In this document: piece after piece, positions 48,389 to 58,055 of the stretch
Position numbering within the stretch: position 1 is the first letter of the stretch
Layout: each line of letters begins with the position of its first letter
From: a bacterium D16-36
GTDB taxonomy: Bacteria; Bacillota; Clostridia; Lachnospirales; Lachnospiraceae
NCBI GenBank assembly: GCA_003611745.1
Contig: RAYF01000018.1
Coordinates: 34,214 to 98,213, forward strand
DNA length: 64,000 nt
Reading direction: 5' to 3'
Position numbers and translations under genes: made by a program
Notes under the pieces: generated by a model
Seen by the model: only the letters and a program-made list of their open reading frames with translations
Told to the model about the DNA's origin: nothing
Databases searched by the model: none

Positions 48389-49166
48389 CCTTTTCCAGAA
48401 GTTCCTTCAATTCCCCGGTATTACGGTTGACATACTTTACGATAATCTTCGCAGTCATCGTAGTGTTTTCATTAATCGCAGCCGCAAGTTTCTCCAATGC
48501 TTCTTCTGAAATCTCCGCAGTAGGAACCTCAATTGGAGGTATCTCTATCGGCGGTATTTCCACTGGCGGTATCTCTATCGGCTCCTGCGGTAAAGCAGGC
48601 ATAGAAGCCAATTCATCCTGTACCGTTTTTATTTCCTCACTAATCTGCTGTAACATTTGTATCTTCTCATAGATGCCTTCTATATCGGAAGGCACAGCAG
48701 CCATTGGAACTGCCATATCATTCTGGGCAGCTCTTATCTCTTCACCCATCTGCTGTAAAGCACGTACTTTCTCATGAATATCCCCAATTTCCCCAATCTC
48801 TGGCGGCATATTAACCTCTGGGATTTTCATTTCACTCTGGGCAGTTTTTATCTCCACACTCATCTGTTGTAAAGCACGCACCTCTTTGTATATGGCTTTC
48901 TCAAACTGCAGAAGCTCATTTAAAATCGTATAAATGCGCTGTTCATATTCCCCTTGCTTCTTCCTGCCTTCCCCGTTTCCATCCTTTAAAACCGAATAGA
49001 AGCCGTCCAACACAAAATAAGCCGCAGACAATATGATAATTGACAACAGAATGCTCAGCACTACACCGATAACCGTAGCCGTGAAAACATCATGGAATAT
49101 GATTTCTGCAAGCACGCCTGCCACACAGACCAATGCCGATAAAAGTGTTGTTTTCTTAATCTCCAT
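48381..49166 (-). CDS. membrane protein with coiled-coil repeats and Pro-rich tail
   Basis: A 261-residue protein, not recognised. Two hydrophobic helices (about 8-28 and 33-55) are followed by a charged, helical region. Three diverged repeats then contain the unit (R)ALQQM..EI(K/R).AQ, each followed by Pro/Glu segments, and a run of IPP-(V/I)EIPP units sits near residue 195. The C-terminus is a short helix. This resembles a membrane-anchored scaffold. AGGAGG precedes the ATG. The end overlaps the convergent AEC gene by 8 bases. Confidence 0.65.
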   Translation of the reverse strand: MEIKKTTLLSALVCVAGVLAEIIFHDVFTATVIGVVLSILLSIIILSAAYFVLDGFYSVLKDGNGEGRKKQGEYEQRIYTILNELLQFEKAIYKEVRALQQMSVEIKTAQSEMKIPEVNMPPEIGEIGDIHEKVRALQQMGEEIRAAQNDMAVPMAAVPSDIEGIYEKIQMLQQISEEIKTVQDELASMPALPQEPIEIPPVEIPPIEIPPIEVPTAEISEEALEKLAAAINENTTMTAKIIVKYVNRNTGELKELLEKVT

Positions 49167-49182
49167 GGCTGCCTCCTGTTTC

Positions 49183-50427
49183 CTATAGCGTTGAACTATT
49201 TAAATATTTTTCCTGAAAAGGTGTTAAAGTGTCAATCTCTTTGCCGAGGAAACGGAGTTTACGCTTGGCCACTTCCATGTCAACCTCACGAGGGACATCA
49301 ATCAGCTTCTCATTCAGGCTTCCCTCATGTTCTACCAGATATTTTGCACTCAGTGCCTGAATCGCAAAGCTCATATCCATAATCTCAGCCGGATGCCCGT
49401 CCCCAGCAGCCAGATTAACCAGACGCCCTTCAGCCAGAACATAAATCCAAACACCGGTTGAAAGCTTATAACCAATGATATTATTGCGCATCTCTGCCTG
49501 CTCGACCGCAATCTCACGAAGACGTTTCATGTCAATTTCCACATCAAAATGGCCTGCATTGCAGAGGATAGCACCCTCCTTCATCTCCATAAAATCTTCC
49601 TCGTCAATAACTCCTGCGCATCCGGTAACTGTCACAAAGAAATCACCGTACTTGGCAGCTTCCTTCATCGGCATAACCTCAAAGCCGTCCATAACAGCCT
49701 CTATTGCTTTAATCGGGTCAATTTCTGTAACGATAACCCTTGCACCCAGTGCTTTTGCACGCATGGAAACACCTTTTCCACACCAGCCGTAACCTGCAAC
49801 AACAACAATCTTTCCTGCTACGATTAAGTTTGTAGTACGATTAATACCATCCCACACAGACTGGCCTGTTCCATAACGGTTATCAAAGAGATGCTTACAG
49901 TCTGCATTATTTACCATAACCATCGGAAACTCCAGCTGCCCGGCCGCTGCCATAGCCTGAAGGCGGATAATTCCAGTTGTTGTCTCCTCACAGCCGCCAA
50001 TCACATAAGAAAGCTGATCCTTCTTAGAGGTGTGCAGCATATGGACCAAATCACCGCCGTCATCAATAATAATGTTTGCCTGATGCGAAAGTGTCTCGGA
50101 AATATGCGCCTCATACTCTTCCTCTGTTGCGCCATGCCATGCGTAGACATTTAACCCAGCCTTAACAAGGGCGGCTGCTACATCATCCTGTGTTGACAAC
50201 GGATTGCTTCCGGTAATGTACATATCCGCACCGCCTGCCGCGAGTACTTTGCAAAGATATGCTGTCTTTGCCTCCAGATGAATCGAAAGGGCAATCTTTT
50301 TGCCTGAAAACGGTTTTTCTTTTGAAAAATCATCCTCAAGGCTGCGCAAAAGCGGACAGTTTCTGCGTACCCATTCAATCTTATGTTCACCTGATGGCGC
50401 TAAATTAATATCACGAATCTGACTCAT
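49183..50427 (-). CDS. ahcY: adenosylhomocysteinase
   Basis: A 414-residue SAH hydrolase that splits S-adenosylhomocysteine to adenosine and homocysteine with bound NAD+. Motifs include IALSIHLEAKTAYL near residue 45, the substrate region CEETTTGIIRLQAM near residue 145, the NAD loop VVVAGYGWCGKGVSMRAKAL near residue 210 and GAILCNAGHFDVEID near residue 290. The length suits the shorter bacterial/archaeal-like type. ATG 50427 is preceded by GGAGGG. It lies 16 bases downstream of the coiled-coil gene start; no SAM-cycle genes adjoin it. Confidence 0.93.
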   Translation of the reverse strand: MSQIRDINLAPSGEHKIEWVRRNCPLLRSLEDDFSKEKPFSGKKIALSIHLEAKTAYLCKVLAAGGADMYITGSNPLSTQDDVAAALVKAGLNVYAWHGATEEEYEAHISETLSHQANIIIDDGGDLVHMLHTSKKDQLSYVIGGCEETTTGIIRLQAMAAAGQLEFPMVMVNNADCKHLFDNRYGTGQSVWDGINRTTNLIVAGKIVVVAGYGWCGKGVSMRAKALGARVIVTEIDPIKAIEAVMDGFEVMPMKEAAKYGDFFVTVTGCAGVIDEEDFMEMKEGAILCNAGHFDVEIDMKRLREIAVEQAEMRNNIIGYKLSTGVWIYVLAEGRLVNLAAGDGHPAEIMDMSFAIQALSAKYLVEHEGSLNEKLIDVPREVDMEVAKRKLRFLGKEIDTLTPFQEKYLNSSTL

Positions 50428-50527
50428 AATAATTCCCTCCATATTGCTCCTGTTTTTCATTCCAAACCAACATTGTCATTATAACATATCTTTCCACAAA
50501 CGCAAAAAGAAATTACACGAAAATATA

Positions 50528-52303
50528 TCAGCTTCCGCTTCCTAAAGGCAGGCTGCCGTAATCCTCCATCGGTTCCGAAGACATACCTCCTGTTAACAGG
50601 CCGCCAAGCAAACCGCTAAAATCAATGCCTAACTTCTCCTGAACATCCTCCATCAGCTTCACGATATCCATTTCTTTTTGGTAAGCAACCATATCACTGC
50701 TATCATTTATGTCATATACCTTGTCACTGTCAGACGGTGCCGTCTTCCCCATCTTCACATCACTTTTCATTGATACATCCATTGTAACCAGCGCCTCCTT
50801 GCCTGCAAGAATACTGACCTTTGCCGAAGATTCCTTCATATCGCCCTCCCCCTCTATTTTAAGGGAATAGTTTGCAAGAGAGGCGGCCGCTTCGGTAGAA
50901 TAGATAACAGTACCACTCGTCTTTCCCTCCGCATACTTAGACAAATCATAATCTTCCATCTTTATTATCAGCAATTTTCCGGCAGACAGCAGGGCATTGC
51001 CTGTCTGGTTCAGAGAGCCATCCGTGTCTAATACAAATTCGCCATTAATAACACCTGTTTTTTCTGTTCCCTTTCCATGAAGATTCAAAATCTCCCCTTC
51101 CTCCGTCTCCACCGCAAACACGACACCAAAATTATCGCCATCCTTTGGGCAGCGCATATCTATCACAACTTCTTTCTGCCCTGAATCCCCTTTTAAGGAC
51201 AATGTAACCTTGCGCCCGATAATTTTATCATCACTGTCAATCTGGACATCCATCACTGCACTCAGTTCATCGCCGGATGCCTCATCCATGCTCTCAAGGC
51301 TGCTCTCCAGAGCACTGGTGTATTCCTCATATGCCTTTTTATCAATATTTTCAATAATCCCTTTCAGGGTCTTATCATCCTTTAACGTTTCAGCTAATTC
51401 CTTTACCAGTGCAGTAAGCTCCCCGTCATCCATCGTAACAATATACTTATCTGCCTTCTGTGAAATCCCCTCCGCCTCACAGCCGCCTTCTGATTTTTTC
51501 ACATTCTGTGCCTTTTTTATTAACAGATTAGTATAGCGCTCATAAATATCTTTTAAATCATCCGTCTCAATCAAAAACTTGTCAAAATCATACATAGACA
51601 TAAGCATACCCGACGAATATGGTATCGCTACCTCATCCGTATCGCTGCCGTCTGTCCCATCTAATTCCCCTGCATCTCTCTCTTCAAATACAGATGACAT
51701 ATCCAGATATGATTTACTAAGCTCAGGAATCTGGTAATATGCCTTTTTATTGCCTAAATCCATATATGTCTTCATCGTCAGCAAATCATTATCATTTCCC
51801 CTCAGGGCTATCTGGTTTGAATATTCTTTTCCCTCCCTGCCTGTCAGCAGATTTAGTTCCAGATTTTTGACATTAAAGATATCAATACCCGCCAAAGAAA
51901 GCAGGGACTTAGCCGAATCGGAAGCCTCAATCTTCATCCTGATATCCCTCGCAAAAGAATCCCCCACAAAGCTCTCCCTTAATTTGCCATAATAATCAAG
52001 GAACAATTTCTCCCCATTGTCACGGCTGTTTGTCTCCACATACTGGTAATACTCTGCCGGGCTCATTGCCGCCTTCTTAATCATATTTACCACTTTGGCC
52101 CCGGCAGCCGTTCCCACAACCAGAACCGCAACCACTGCTGCCACCAGCCCAATCTTAAAGCCACGTGATTTCTTAGGCTTTTCCTCCGGAATCGGCACAG
52201 ATGCCTGCTGCTCTATATTTTGCCCGCCTTCTGCCTGCTGCCCGCAGACTGCGCAAAACTTCTCCCCCTCTCTTAGTTCCGCGCCACAATTATTACACTT
52301 CAT
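50528..52303 (-). CDS. zinc-ribbon membrane-anchored protein, extracellular domain unknown
   Basis: A 591-residue protein. An N-terminal zinc ribbon (CNNCGAELREGEKFCAVCGQ, residues 3-22) is followed by a Pro/Glu linker and one membrane helix (about 48-70). An extracellular domain of about 500 residues is rich in Asp, Glu, Ser and Lys. It starts MSPAEYYQYVETNSRDNGEK and resembles DUF6583-type proteins of Lachnospiraceae (recalled, not checked). The cytoplasmic zinc ribbon plus outer domain suggests envelope sensing, by inference. GGGAGGAAAATC precedes the ATG. Confidence 0.72.
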   Translation of the reverse strand: MKCNNCGAELREGEKFCAVCGQQAEGGQNIEQQASVPIPEEKPKKSRGFKIGLVAAVVAVLVVGTAAGAKVVNMIKKAAMSPAEYYQYVETNSRDNGEKLFLDYYGKLRESFVGDSFARDIRMKIEASDSAKSLLSLAGIDIFNVKNLELNLLTGREGKEYSNQIALRGNDNDLLTMKTYMDLGNKKAYYQIPELSKSYLDMSSVFEERDAGELDGTDGSDTDEVAIPYSSGMLMSMYDFDKFLIETDDLKDIYERYTNLLIKKAQNVKKSEGGCEAEGISQKADKYIVTMDDGELTALVKELAETLKDDKTLKGIIENIDKKAYEEYTSALESSLESMDEASGDELSAVMDVQIDSDDKIIGRKVTLSLKGDSGQKEVVIDMRCPKDGDNFGVVFAVETEEGEILNLHGKGTEKTGVINGEFVLDTDGSLNQTGNALLSAGKLLIIKMEDYDLSKYAEGKTSGTVIYSTEAAASLANYSLKIEGEGDMKESSAKVSILAGKEALVTMDVSMKSDVKMGKTAPSDSDKVYDINDSSDMVAYQKEMDIVKLMEDVQEKLGIDFSGLLGGLLTGGMSSEPMEDYGSLPLGSGS

Positions 52304-52566
52304 TGATTTTCCTCCCTAAATTCGATATGGCTGCCCTTTGAAACATTTGCGCTGTTTCACTTTCTTATATAGAAGAAATCCTATCCTTCCTGCAAAACAG
52401 CATTATTATAGTAGGGTAAACCATATTCCATGCCCTGTCAAGTTTGCACCAGAACAAAACACGGAAATCATTTTTTGAAAAATTGACTTGTTATCAGCTT
52501 TTTGCTAGAATCTTATCAATTACCATTTGTGCCGGCAAGGCCGACATGATGGAAGGAGTGAAAGAT

Positions 52567-53358
52567 ATGGAGCAGGCTTCATCTAAAAATGACATTTCCC
52601 TAGTCGTTAAACACTTACAGAAAAGTTTCTTGAGAGGCAGAAAAAAAATCCTTACAGATATAAATCTGGCTGCATCCAGTGGTGAATGCATCGGAATCCT
52701 TGGGGCAAACGGCTGCGGCAAGTCTACTCTGCTCTCCATACTTGCCGGAATCCAGAAAGCAGATTCTGGTTCCTGCCTGATTAATGGAAGGACTTTTATC
52801 TCTGCCCCGAAAAACAAAAGACACCGCCCATTCCTAGTAAGCCAAATGGACAAGCAAGCATGTCCGCCTAGCTCATTGCTTCGAAGGAATAAAAAGGCAG
52901 CATGGGATGATATAGCCTATGTCCCGCAGGAATGTCCGCTGATAGAAGAATTAAATGCCCTTGACAACCTCAGGCTCTGGTACTGCAGCAGCCCTTTATC
53001 CCTTGAGAAAGAATTAGATAACGGGTTTCTCGCCATGCTTGGAATTCCTGATTTTTTGAAAGTGGCTGTGAAAAATATGTCCGGCGGCATGAAAAAACGG
53101 CTCAGTATTGGGTGTGCCCTCGCAAAAGACCCCAATGTCCTGCTTCTGGATGAACCCGGGGCAGCACTTGACCTAATCTGCAAAGAAAGAATAGAAGTCT
53201 ACTTAAAGCACTACAAATCCAAGGGAAATATTATCCTGCTTACCACACACGAGGAACGGGAAATAATGCTCTGTGACAGAGTTTTTATCCTAAAGGGCGG
53301 CACCCTCTCCCCACTGGAGTATGACGGAAATATCCATCAGCTTGCCAGTAAAATATGA
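52567..53358 (+). CDS. ABC transporter ATP-binding protein
   Basis: A 263-residue ATPase. Walker A is GILGANGCGKSTLLSIL near residue 45, the signature is NMSGGMKKRLSIG near residue 178, Walker B is VLLLDEPGAALDL and the switch histidine is in LLTTHEE. AAGGAGTG sets ATG 52567; the frame is open further upstream. With the permeases at 53402 and 54629 it forms a typical three-gene export operon. The substrate cannot be told. Confidence 0.9.
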   Translation: MEQASSKNDISLVVKHLQKSFLRGRKKILTDINLAASSGECIGILGANGCGKSTLLSILAGIQKADSGSCLINGRTFISAPKNKRHRPFLVSQMDKQACPPSSLLRRNKKAAWDDIAYVPQECPLIEELNALDNLRLWYCSSPLSLEKELDNGFLAMLGIPDFLKVAVKNMSGGMKKRLSIGCALAKDPNVLLLDEPGAALDLICKERIEVYLKHYKSKGNIILLTTHEEREIMLCDRVFILKGGTLSPLEYDGNIHQLASKI

Positions 53359-53401
53359 CTTGAAGGAGCGCTTTTGAAAATTGTACCAAGAAAGGATTCC
53401 T

Positions 53402-54541
53402 ATGAAACTATTTATTCGGTATGCCTGTTTAGAGGCAAAGAGAATGTTTCTTTCTTTCCCCCGGATCCTTCTGGGAGGCATATTCATTCTTATGCTGTTA
53501 TCCGGAACCATTTTATTCTGCCAGCAGAATGCCGCAGGGGAAAAACAGAAAAACAGCATCCGCATTGGAGTTGCCGCACAAAAGGATGAACCGTTCGTGG
53601 ACTGGATGATTTCTGTTGTAAGCAACATGAAAAGCATGGAGTATGACTGCCGTTTTGAGCGCATTGATAAAGAAGACGCCGACCGGCTGCTCGCATCCGG
53701 CGAAATCGCTATTGCCTTTTTTATCCCCCAAAATTATGTCGCCTCCATCGTCAGCGGTGAAAACAAGCATCTTTCCATCCGTATGGGAAACGGACAGACA
53801 ACTATTGTAACCTTTCTCTTAAAACAGCTTTCAGAGGCGGCATCCTCTTTTATCCTAAACAGCGAAGCCGGCATTTATACAATGCAGGAGTATTATAGCC
53901 ACCATAATCTCCCGAATAAAGCAGAGGATGAATTAGAACTAAATTTACAGTATATCAAAGACATTGCCGGGTTGGAAAAGGGAATGAAAACAGAAACCAT
54001 TGAGACAGGTAATACCTACCCTCTGGTTTCCCAATATATTATTTCCGGTTTTGTCCTCTTTCTGCTGCTCTGGGGACTGGCAGCAGGCAAAATGCTGGAA
54101 CCCCGGAATAAAGCCTTTCAGGAACAGCTTATCAACGCAGGCATGCCGAAGGGCAGGCAGCTGCTGGCAAGGGGGCTTTCCTTCCTTAGCACCAGCCTTG
54201 TGAATTATCTGGTGCTGTTCCTGCTTATCAGCATTGCCATGCTTGCCACAGGTACTGCCCTGCCAGATACTATGGTTTCTGACATAGCCGGACTCTGGAG
54301 ATTTGCCGCATGCTGCCTCCCACTGCTCCTTGCAAGCTCAGTCACAATACAGGCTGTCTACGAAATCACAGGCGATGCCCTCGGCGGGGCTCTCCTCCTG
54401 TTTTTTGGCGTACTCGTCCTTGCACTCTGCTCCGGCTATTTCTATCCCCTTAGTTACCTGCCGGAGAGCCTGCAAAAGCTAGCGCCCAAACTTCCGCTTT
54501 ATCAGGCATGCCAGTATGGGCTGGCTGTTTTGTACCACTAA
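53402..54541 (+). CDS. ABC transporter permease (ABC-2 type)
   Basis: A 379-residue membrane protein with the ABC2_membrane_3 layout. One N-terminal helix (ILLGGIFILMLLSGTILF) is followed by an extracytoplasmic domain of about 190 residues and five or six helices from about residue 215. RNKAFQEQLINAGMPKGRQL is the coupling-type loop. AAGAAAGG precedes ATG 53402. It lies 43 bases after the ATPase gene, with which it should form an exporter. Confidence 0.85.
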   Translation: MKLFIRYACLEAKRMFLSFPRILLGGIFILMLLSGTILFCQQNAAGEKQKNSIRIGVAAQKDEPFVDWMISVVSNMKSMEYDCRFERIDKEDADRLLASGEIAIAFFIPQNYVASIVSGENKHLSIRMGNGQTTIVTFLLKQLSEAASSFILNSEAGIYTMQEYYSHHNLPNKAEDELELNLQYIKDIAGLEKGMKTETIETGNTYPLVSQYIISGFVLFLLLWGLAAGKMLEPRNKAFQEQLINAGMPKGRQLLARGLSFLSTSLVNYLVLFLLISIAMLATGTALPDTMVSDIAGLWRFAACCLPLLLASSVTIQAVYEITGDALGGALLLFFGVLVLALCSGYFYPLSYLPESLQKLAPKLPLYQACQYGLAVLYH

Positions 54542-54545
54542 GCCA

Positions 54546-54600
54546 CAGAAATCAATTTTCAGTATATATTTCATTGCTGCCCCAAATCAATATGTCACCA
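54546..54600. repeat. solo end of the foldback family
   Basis: AGAAATCAATTTTCAGTATA through GCTGCCCCAAATCAATATGT closely matches the terminal 55 bases of the 413-bp foldback element at 62436-62848. It lies between the two permease genes. The inner 16-mer (GGAAATCAATTTTCAG) also occurs at 8616-8631 and 43758-43773. Confidence 0.6.
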
Positions 54601-54628
54601 TTATCAAAACCATAAAAGGAGCGATTCT

Positions 54629-55783
54629 ATGCAAGAACTGATTACCTGCTTGATTCTCTGGTGTAAGCGTTTCCTGAAACGCCCGCTTTTTCTCTTCTCG
54701 CTGCTGCTCATGCCACTCTCCGTCATTTTTTTACAGAACTGCCACACAAAAAAGGACGCAGTAATCCATGTAGCACTATATGCCCCAGAGCAGGACTCTG
54801 ACCAGACAGCACAAGAATTGGCAGATAAAATGGTATCCCTGTCCAACTCCGCTATTAAGTTCTACAAAAGCAGGACACCAGAAGCACTACGGGCTGATAT
54901 TGCATCTGGAAAAGCAGCCTGCGGCTATATCCTCCCCAAAAATCTGGATGACAGGCTGCAAAGCTTCACAGCAAAACCTGCCCCATTTATTCTGGCAGTC
55001 TGTTCCAGTGATGCTATTCACACACGCATAGTAAACGAAATTGTCCTGAGCAAACTCTACCAGCCCCTCTCTTACTACCGCCTCACCCATTTCCTGTCCG
55101 GAAAAAGGGATATCTCTTCCGAAGAAGCATGGCTCCGCAATACCTACCAAAAATATAATAGCTCTGAACTGCTGTTCCGCTTTGAGTATGCCGACGGTAC
55201 TGAAAATACCTTTCTAAGTGACCCGCATGCTAATATTATGCTGCTTCCAATCCGCGGAATGACAGCAGCAATGATACTTTTATGCTGTCTGGCCGGAGGT
55301 TTTTTCCGCTATTCGGACACCAGTATCCTTCTTTTGATGGATAGCAGAAAAAGAAAGCTTTGCAGCCTTCTCTCCCTTCTGGTCCCGGGGCTTTTTTCCG
55401 GCGCTGCCGGACTCCTCACCATAAAATTGACTGGTACAATGACAGCCCCTGCTGCCGAAATACCAGCCATGTTATTATTCCTATTATGCTGCATGTCGCT
55501 TGCCAATCTCCTGTATGTCCTGTGCAGCCGTCAGGAATTCTATCTCGCGTCTATCCCAGTCCTTGTAGTCGGCTCGCTAATCTTTAGCCCTGTCTTTATC
55601 AATCTGGAAAGCTTTGCCTCTGGCATCCGTTTCCTCAGCCGTCTGTTTCCAAACACGCACTACCTGGCTGCTATTTATACATCCTCATCCACAACATCCT
55701 CTTTCTCGTCCATCATTTCATCCTCTGTATTCCTAATCTGCTCTGCTGCAAGCGCATCCTTATATTCCCGGATAAAAGGATAA
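54629..55783 (+). CDS. ABC transporter permease (ABC-2 type), C-terminus antisense to next gene
   Basis: A 384-residue permease paralogous in layout to the one at 53402: an N-terminal helix, an extracytoplasmic domain, then helices from about residue 210 (AAMILLCCLAGGFF) to FPNTHYLAAIYTS. The last 36 codons lie opposite the tail of the minus-strand gene at 55675. They still encode a plausible final helix (SSVFLICSAASASLYSRIKG), typical of the family end. AAAGGAGCG precedes the ATG. Confidence 0.82.
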   Translation: MQELITCLILWCKRFLKRPLFLFSLLLMPLSVIFLQNCHTKKDAVIHVALYAPEQDSDQTAQELADKMVSLSNSAIKFYKSRTPEALRADIASGKAACGYILPKNLDDRLQSFTAKPAPFILAVCSSDAIHTRIVNEIVLSKLYQPLSYYRLTHFLSGKRDISSEEAWLRNTYQKYNSSELLFRFEYADGTENTFLSDPHANIMLLPIRGMTAAMILLCCLAGGFFRYSDTSILLLMDSRKRKLCSLLSLLVPGLFSGAAGLLTIKLTGTMTAPAAEIPAMLLFLLCCMSLANLLYVLCSRQEFYLASIPVLVVGSLIFSPVFINLESFASGIRFLSRLFPNTHYLAAIYTSSSTTSSFSSIISSSVFLICSAASASLYSRIKG

Positions 55784-57144
55784 TACCGCTCATAATTCTT
55801 AGATGGATTGCCTTCTATCTCACGGCGTTTCCAGTCCTTTAAAGAGGCTACAACACCTGTAGACATCAATTTATAATAGCGGTCCTTTTTCCTGTCCTCC
55901 TTATATATCTTCCGCAGCCTTCTAAGCTGTTCCTCCGCAGTCAATGCAGAAAAAGCTTTAAGCGGCGGTGCAAAATTTACTTCCGAGATTTTTTCGTCAA
56001 AAGGCACATTTTCAGGCGCATTCCCGTCCTTGTCATATATAGTTTTTAAACCATTTTCCCGCAGGAAATCCAGATAATGCATAAAATGTTTCTCGTGGTC
56101 TTTCCTGATTGCAGAAAAATCTGCTTTCTCATGCAAATCAAAAATATTCGTACTCTTCTTAAGATCTTTCATCAAAAGATGCGGAATATGATGGAAATCC
56201 ACAAGCTCCATAATTCTTTTGTCAGAAACTACGATAAAGCACGGCGTTCCGGCCAAAATAGAAGCAATATTCCCATGAATCCTGCTGCCAAATGAAAAAT
56301 CTTTGTTTCTAAGATATTCTAACCACGAAGGCATATTGGTAAATGTAATCCCCTTGCCGGACTGATAAACTGGATCAGCAAAATTAACCGGAAAATGCTC
56401 TGGTATATTGTTGACAAATCCCGCCGGATACCTCTTTCCCATGTACATTTGCCCGATTTCTTCAATAACTTGCGGCACATAATTATAGTTTGGCAGCTGA
56501 AGGCTGGAACGGTACATGAAATCATGAAACTTCTGCGGCAGGGAAATCTTCGAATTCATGCTGACATTTGACTTTTCTGTTAATTCTTTCACTTCCATGG
56601 CAGGAAGCTCTTTCCCAAACATATACATAGAAGGGCAGCCTATCACTGTAAAATCCCTCTCTGCCTGAAATCCTAGTTTTTTCAGATATTCAGCCGTAAA
56701 TTCCCCCCGAAGCCCAACTTTATTGGACTTTTTAAGTACCGCTTTCATTAATTTTGTGACAGCCGCATCCAGTTCCGGCGAATTTACATCCTTATTCAGC
56801 CCTGCCTGCGCGCCAACCCCGACAATAATACAGGGAATTTTCAATTGTTCTACCAGTTTAGTAACTGCCTCCAGCTCATAAATAAAATTTACCCGGAACG
56901 CATTGGCAAAAGGAAGCACCAGACATTCGTAATTCTCATTAATCTGCCTGATATGCTCATTGGAATGCTTTCTCACTGTGTTGACGGTATCAATTGTGGT
57001 ATCTTCACACAGTAATGTCCTGCTGACACTCGACTGAAACAACATATTGCCAATATTGTTCCCAATCATGTTTCTCATAACAACCCTTGTCGGATTATGG
57101 TTAACCAGCGGTGACATACCTGCACGCAATAGTATCCTTCTCAT
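55675..57144 (-). CDS. polysaccharide pyruvyl transferase family protein
   Basis: A 489-residue protein with the PF04230-type fold. The N-terminus, SPLVNHNPTRVVMRNMIGNN, is followed by CIIVGVGAQAG near residue 108 and the C-terminal domain hallmark FSFGSRIHGNIASILAGTPC near residue 290. Family members add pyruvate ketals to cell-wall or exopolysaccharide sugars. The C-terminal 100 residues are charged and end in an acidic tail (DEMMDEKEDVVDEDV). That tail is encoded opposite the end of the ABC permease, a 109-base convergent overlap. GAGGGAGAGAAG precedes the ATG. No other polysaccharide genes adjoin it. Confidence 0.83.
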   Translation of the reverse strand: MRRILLRAGMSPLVNHNPTRVVMRNMIGNNIGNMLFQSSVSRTLLCEDTTIDTVNTVRKHSNEHIRQINENYECLVLPFANAFRVNFIYELEAVTKLVEQLKIPCIIVGVGAQAGLNKDVNSPELDAAVTKLMKAVLKKSNKVGLRGEFTAEYLKKLGFQAERDFTVIGCPSMYMFGKELPAMEVKELTEKSNVSMNSKISLPQKFHDFMYRSSLQLPNYNYVPQVIEEIGQMYMGKRYPAGFVNNIPEHFPVNFADPVYQSGKGITFTNMPSWLEYLRNKDFSFGSRIHGNIASILAGTPCFIVVSDKRIMELVDFHHIPHLLMKDLKKSTNIFDLHEKADFSAIRKDHEKHFMHYLDFLRENGLKTIYDKDGNAPENVPFDEKISEVNFAPPLKAFSALTAEEQLRRLRKIYKEDRKKDRYYKLMSTGVVASLKDWKRREIEGNPSKNYERYYPFIREYKDALAAEQIRNTEDEMMDEKEDVVDEDV

Positions 57145-57231
57145 TCTTCTCTCCCTCAGTCATATTTATACCCCGTCTTTTTCAATTTCAATACCCTTGA
57201 AAAAGGCTGCCTTCTCAAAACTCCAAAAGCA

Positions 57232-57981
57232 TTAATCCGTATCAAAGTTGATACTTAACAGCTTTAACCCCTTTGCCGGTGCAGTAGGACCAGCCTCCCC
57301 CCTATTACATGAAGCAATTATCTGCGGCACAGACTCCGGCTCCAGTGTACCCTTTCCCACCTCTAGCAAGGTGCCTGTGATAATCCGCACCATATTATAC
57401 AGAAAACCATTCCCTGTAACCCGGATACGGATCCTGCCCTCTGCCTGTTCCTCTTCTATTTCCATGTCATAAATATTTCGGACAGTAGTTTTTACCTGTG
57501 CCCCCGCAGAACAAAACGCTGCAAAATCATGTTCCCCTATAAAAGCGGCCGCCGCAGAACGCATCTTCCCCACATTCAGCTTTCCATAATAAAAAAATGC
57601 CGTATTACGGTATTCCGGCAGTGGAAATCTTCTGTTAATTATGGTATATTCATATGTCTTGCGGCATTTACAATAACGTGGATGGAAATCTGCCTGCACT
57701 TCTTTTGATTCCTGAATCACAATATCTTCCGGAAGGCGTTGGTTTAATGCATAAGAAAACTTTTCCGCAGGAATACGGGAGCACGTATCGAAAACTGCAA
57801 CATTCCCAAGTGCATGGACACCGGCATCTGTTCTACTGGCTCCAGCCACCTGAATCTGCTCACCTGTTAATCTGCTGACTGCTTCATTTAACACGCTCTC
57901 GACAGTAATGACACCTGGCTGAATCTGCCATCCATGATAATTTGTCCCATCATACGAAACTACAAGCATGATACGCTTCAA
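57232..57981 (-). CDS. truA: tRNA pseudouridine(38-40) synthase TruA
   Basis: A 249-residue enzyme that isomerises uridines 38-40 in the tRNA anticodon arm. Motifs are LVVSYDGTNYHGWQ at the start and the catalytic Asp in GASRTDAGVHALG near residue 47; FRNTAFFYYG-type and NGFLYNMVRIITGTLLEVG near residue 195 follow. TTG 57981 follows GGAGGTG at five bases and is preferred; ATG 57969 is further away. It is the last gene of the ecf-truA operon, an order common in Firmicutes. Confidence 0.94.
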   Translation of the reverse strand: MKRIMLVVSYDGTNYHGWQIQPGVITVESVLNEAVSRLTGEQIQVAGASRTDAGVHALGNVAVFDTCSRIPAEKFSYALNQRLPEDIVIQESKEVQADFHPRYCKCRKTYEYTIINRRFPLPEYRNTAFFYYGKLNVGKMRSAAAAFIGEHDFAAFCSAGAQVKTTVRNIYDMEIEEEQAEGRIRIRVTGNGFLYNMVRIITGTLLEVGKGTLEPESVPQIIASCNRGEAGPTAPAKGLKLLSINFDTD

Positions 57982-58055
57982 AATAACACCTCCGTGTAAA
58001 TGTGTCATATTCTTGTCATAAATATGTCATATACATCATAACCTATTATATCTCA

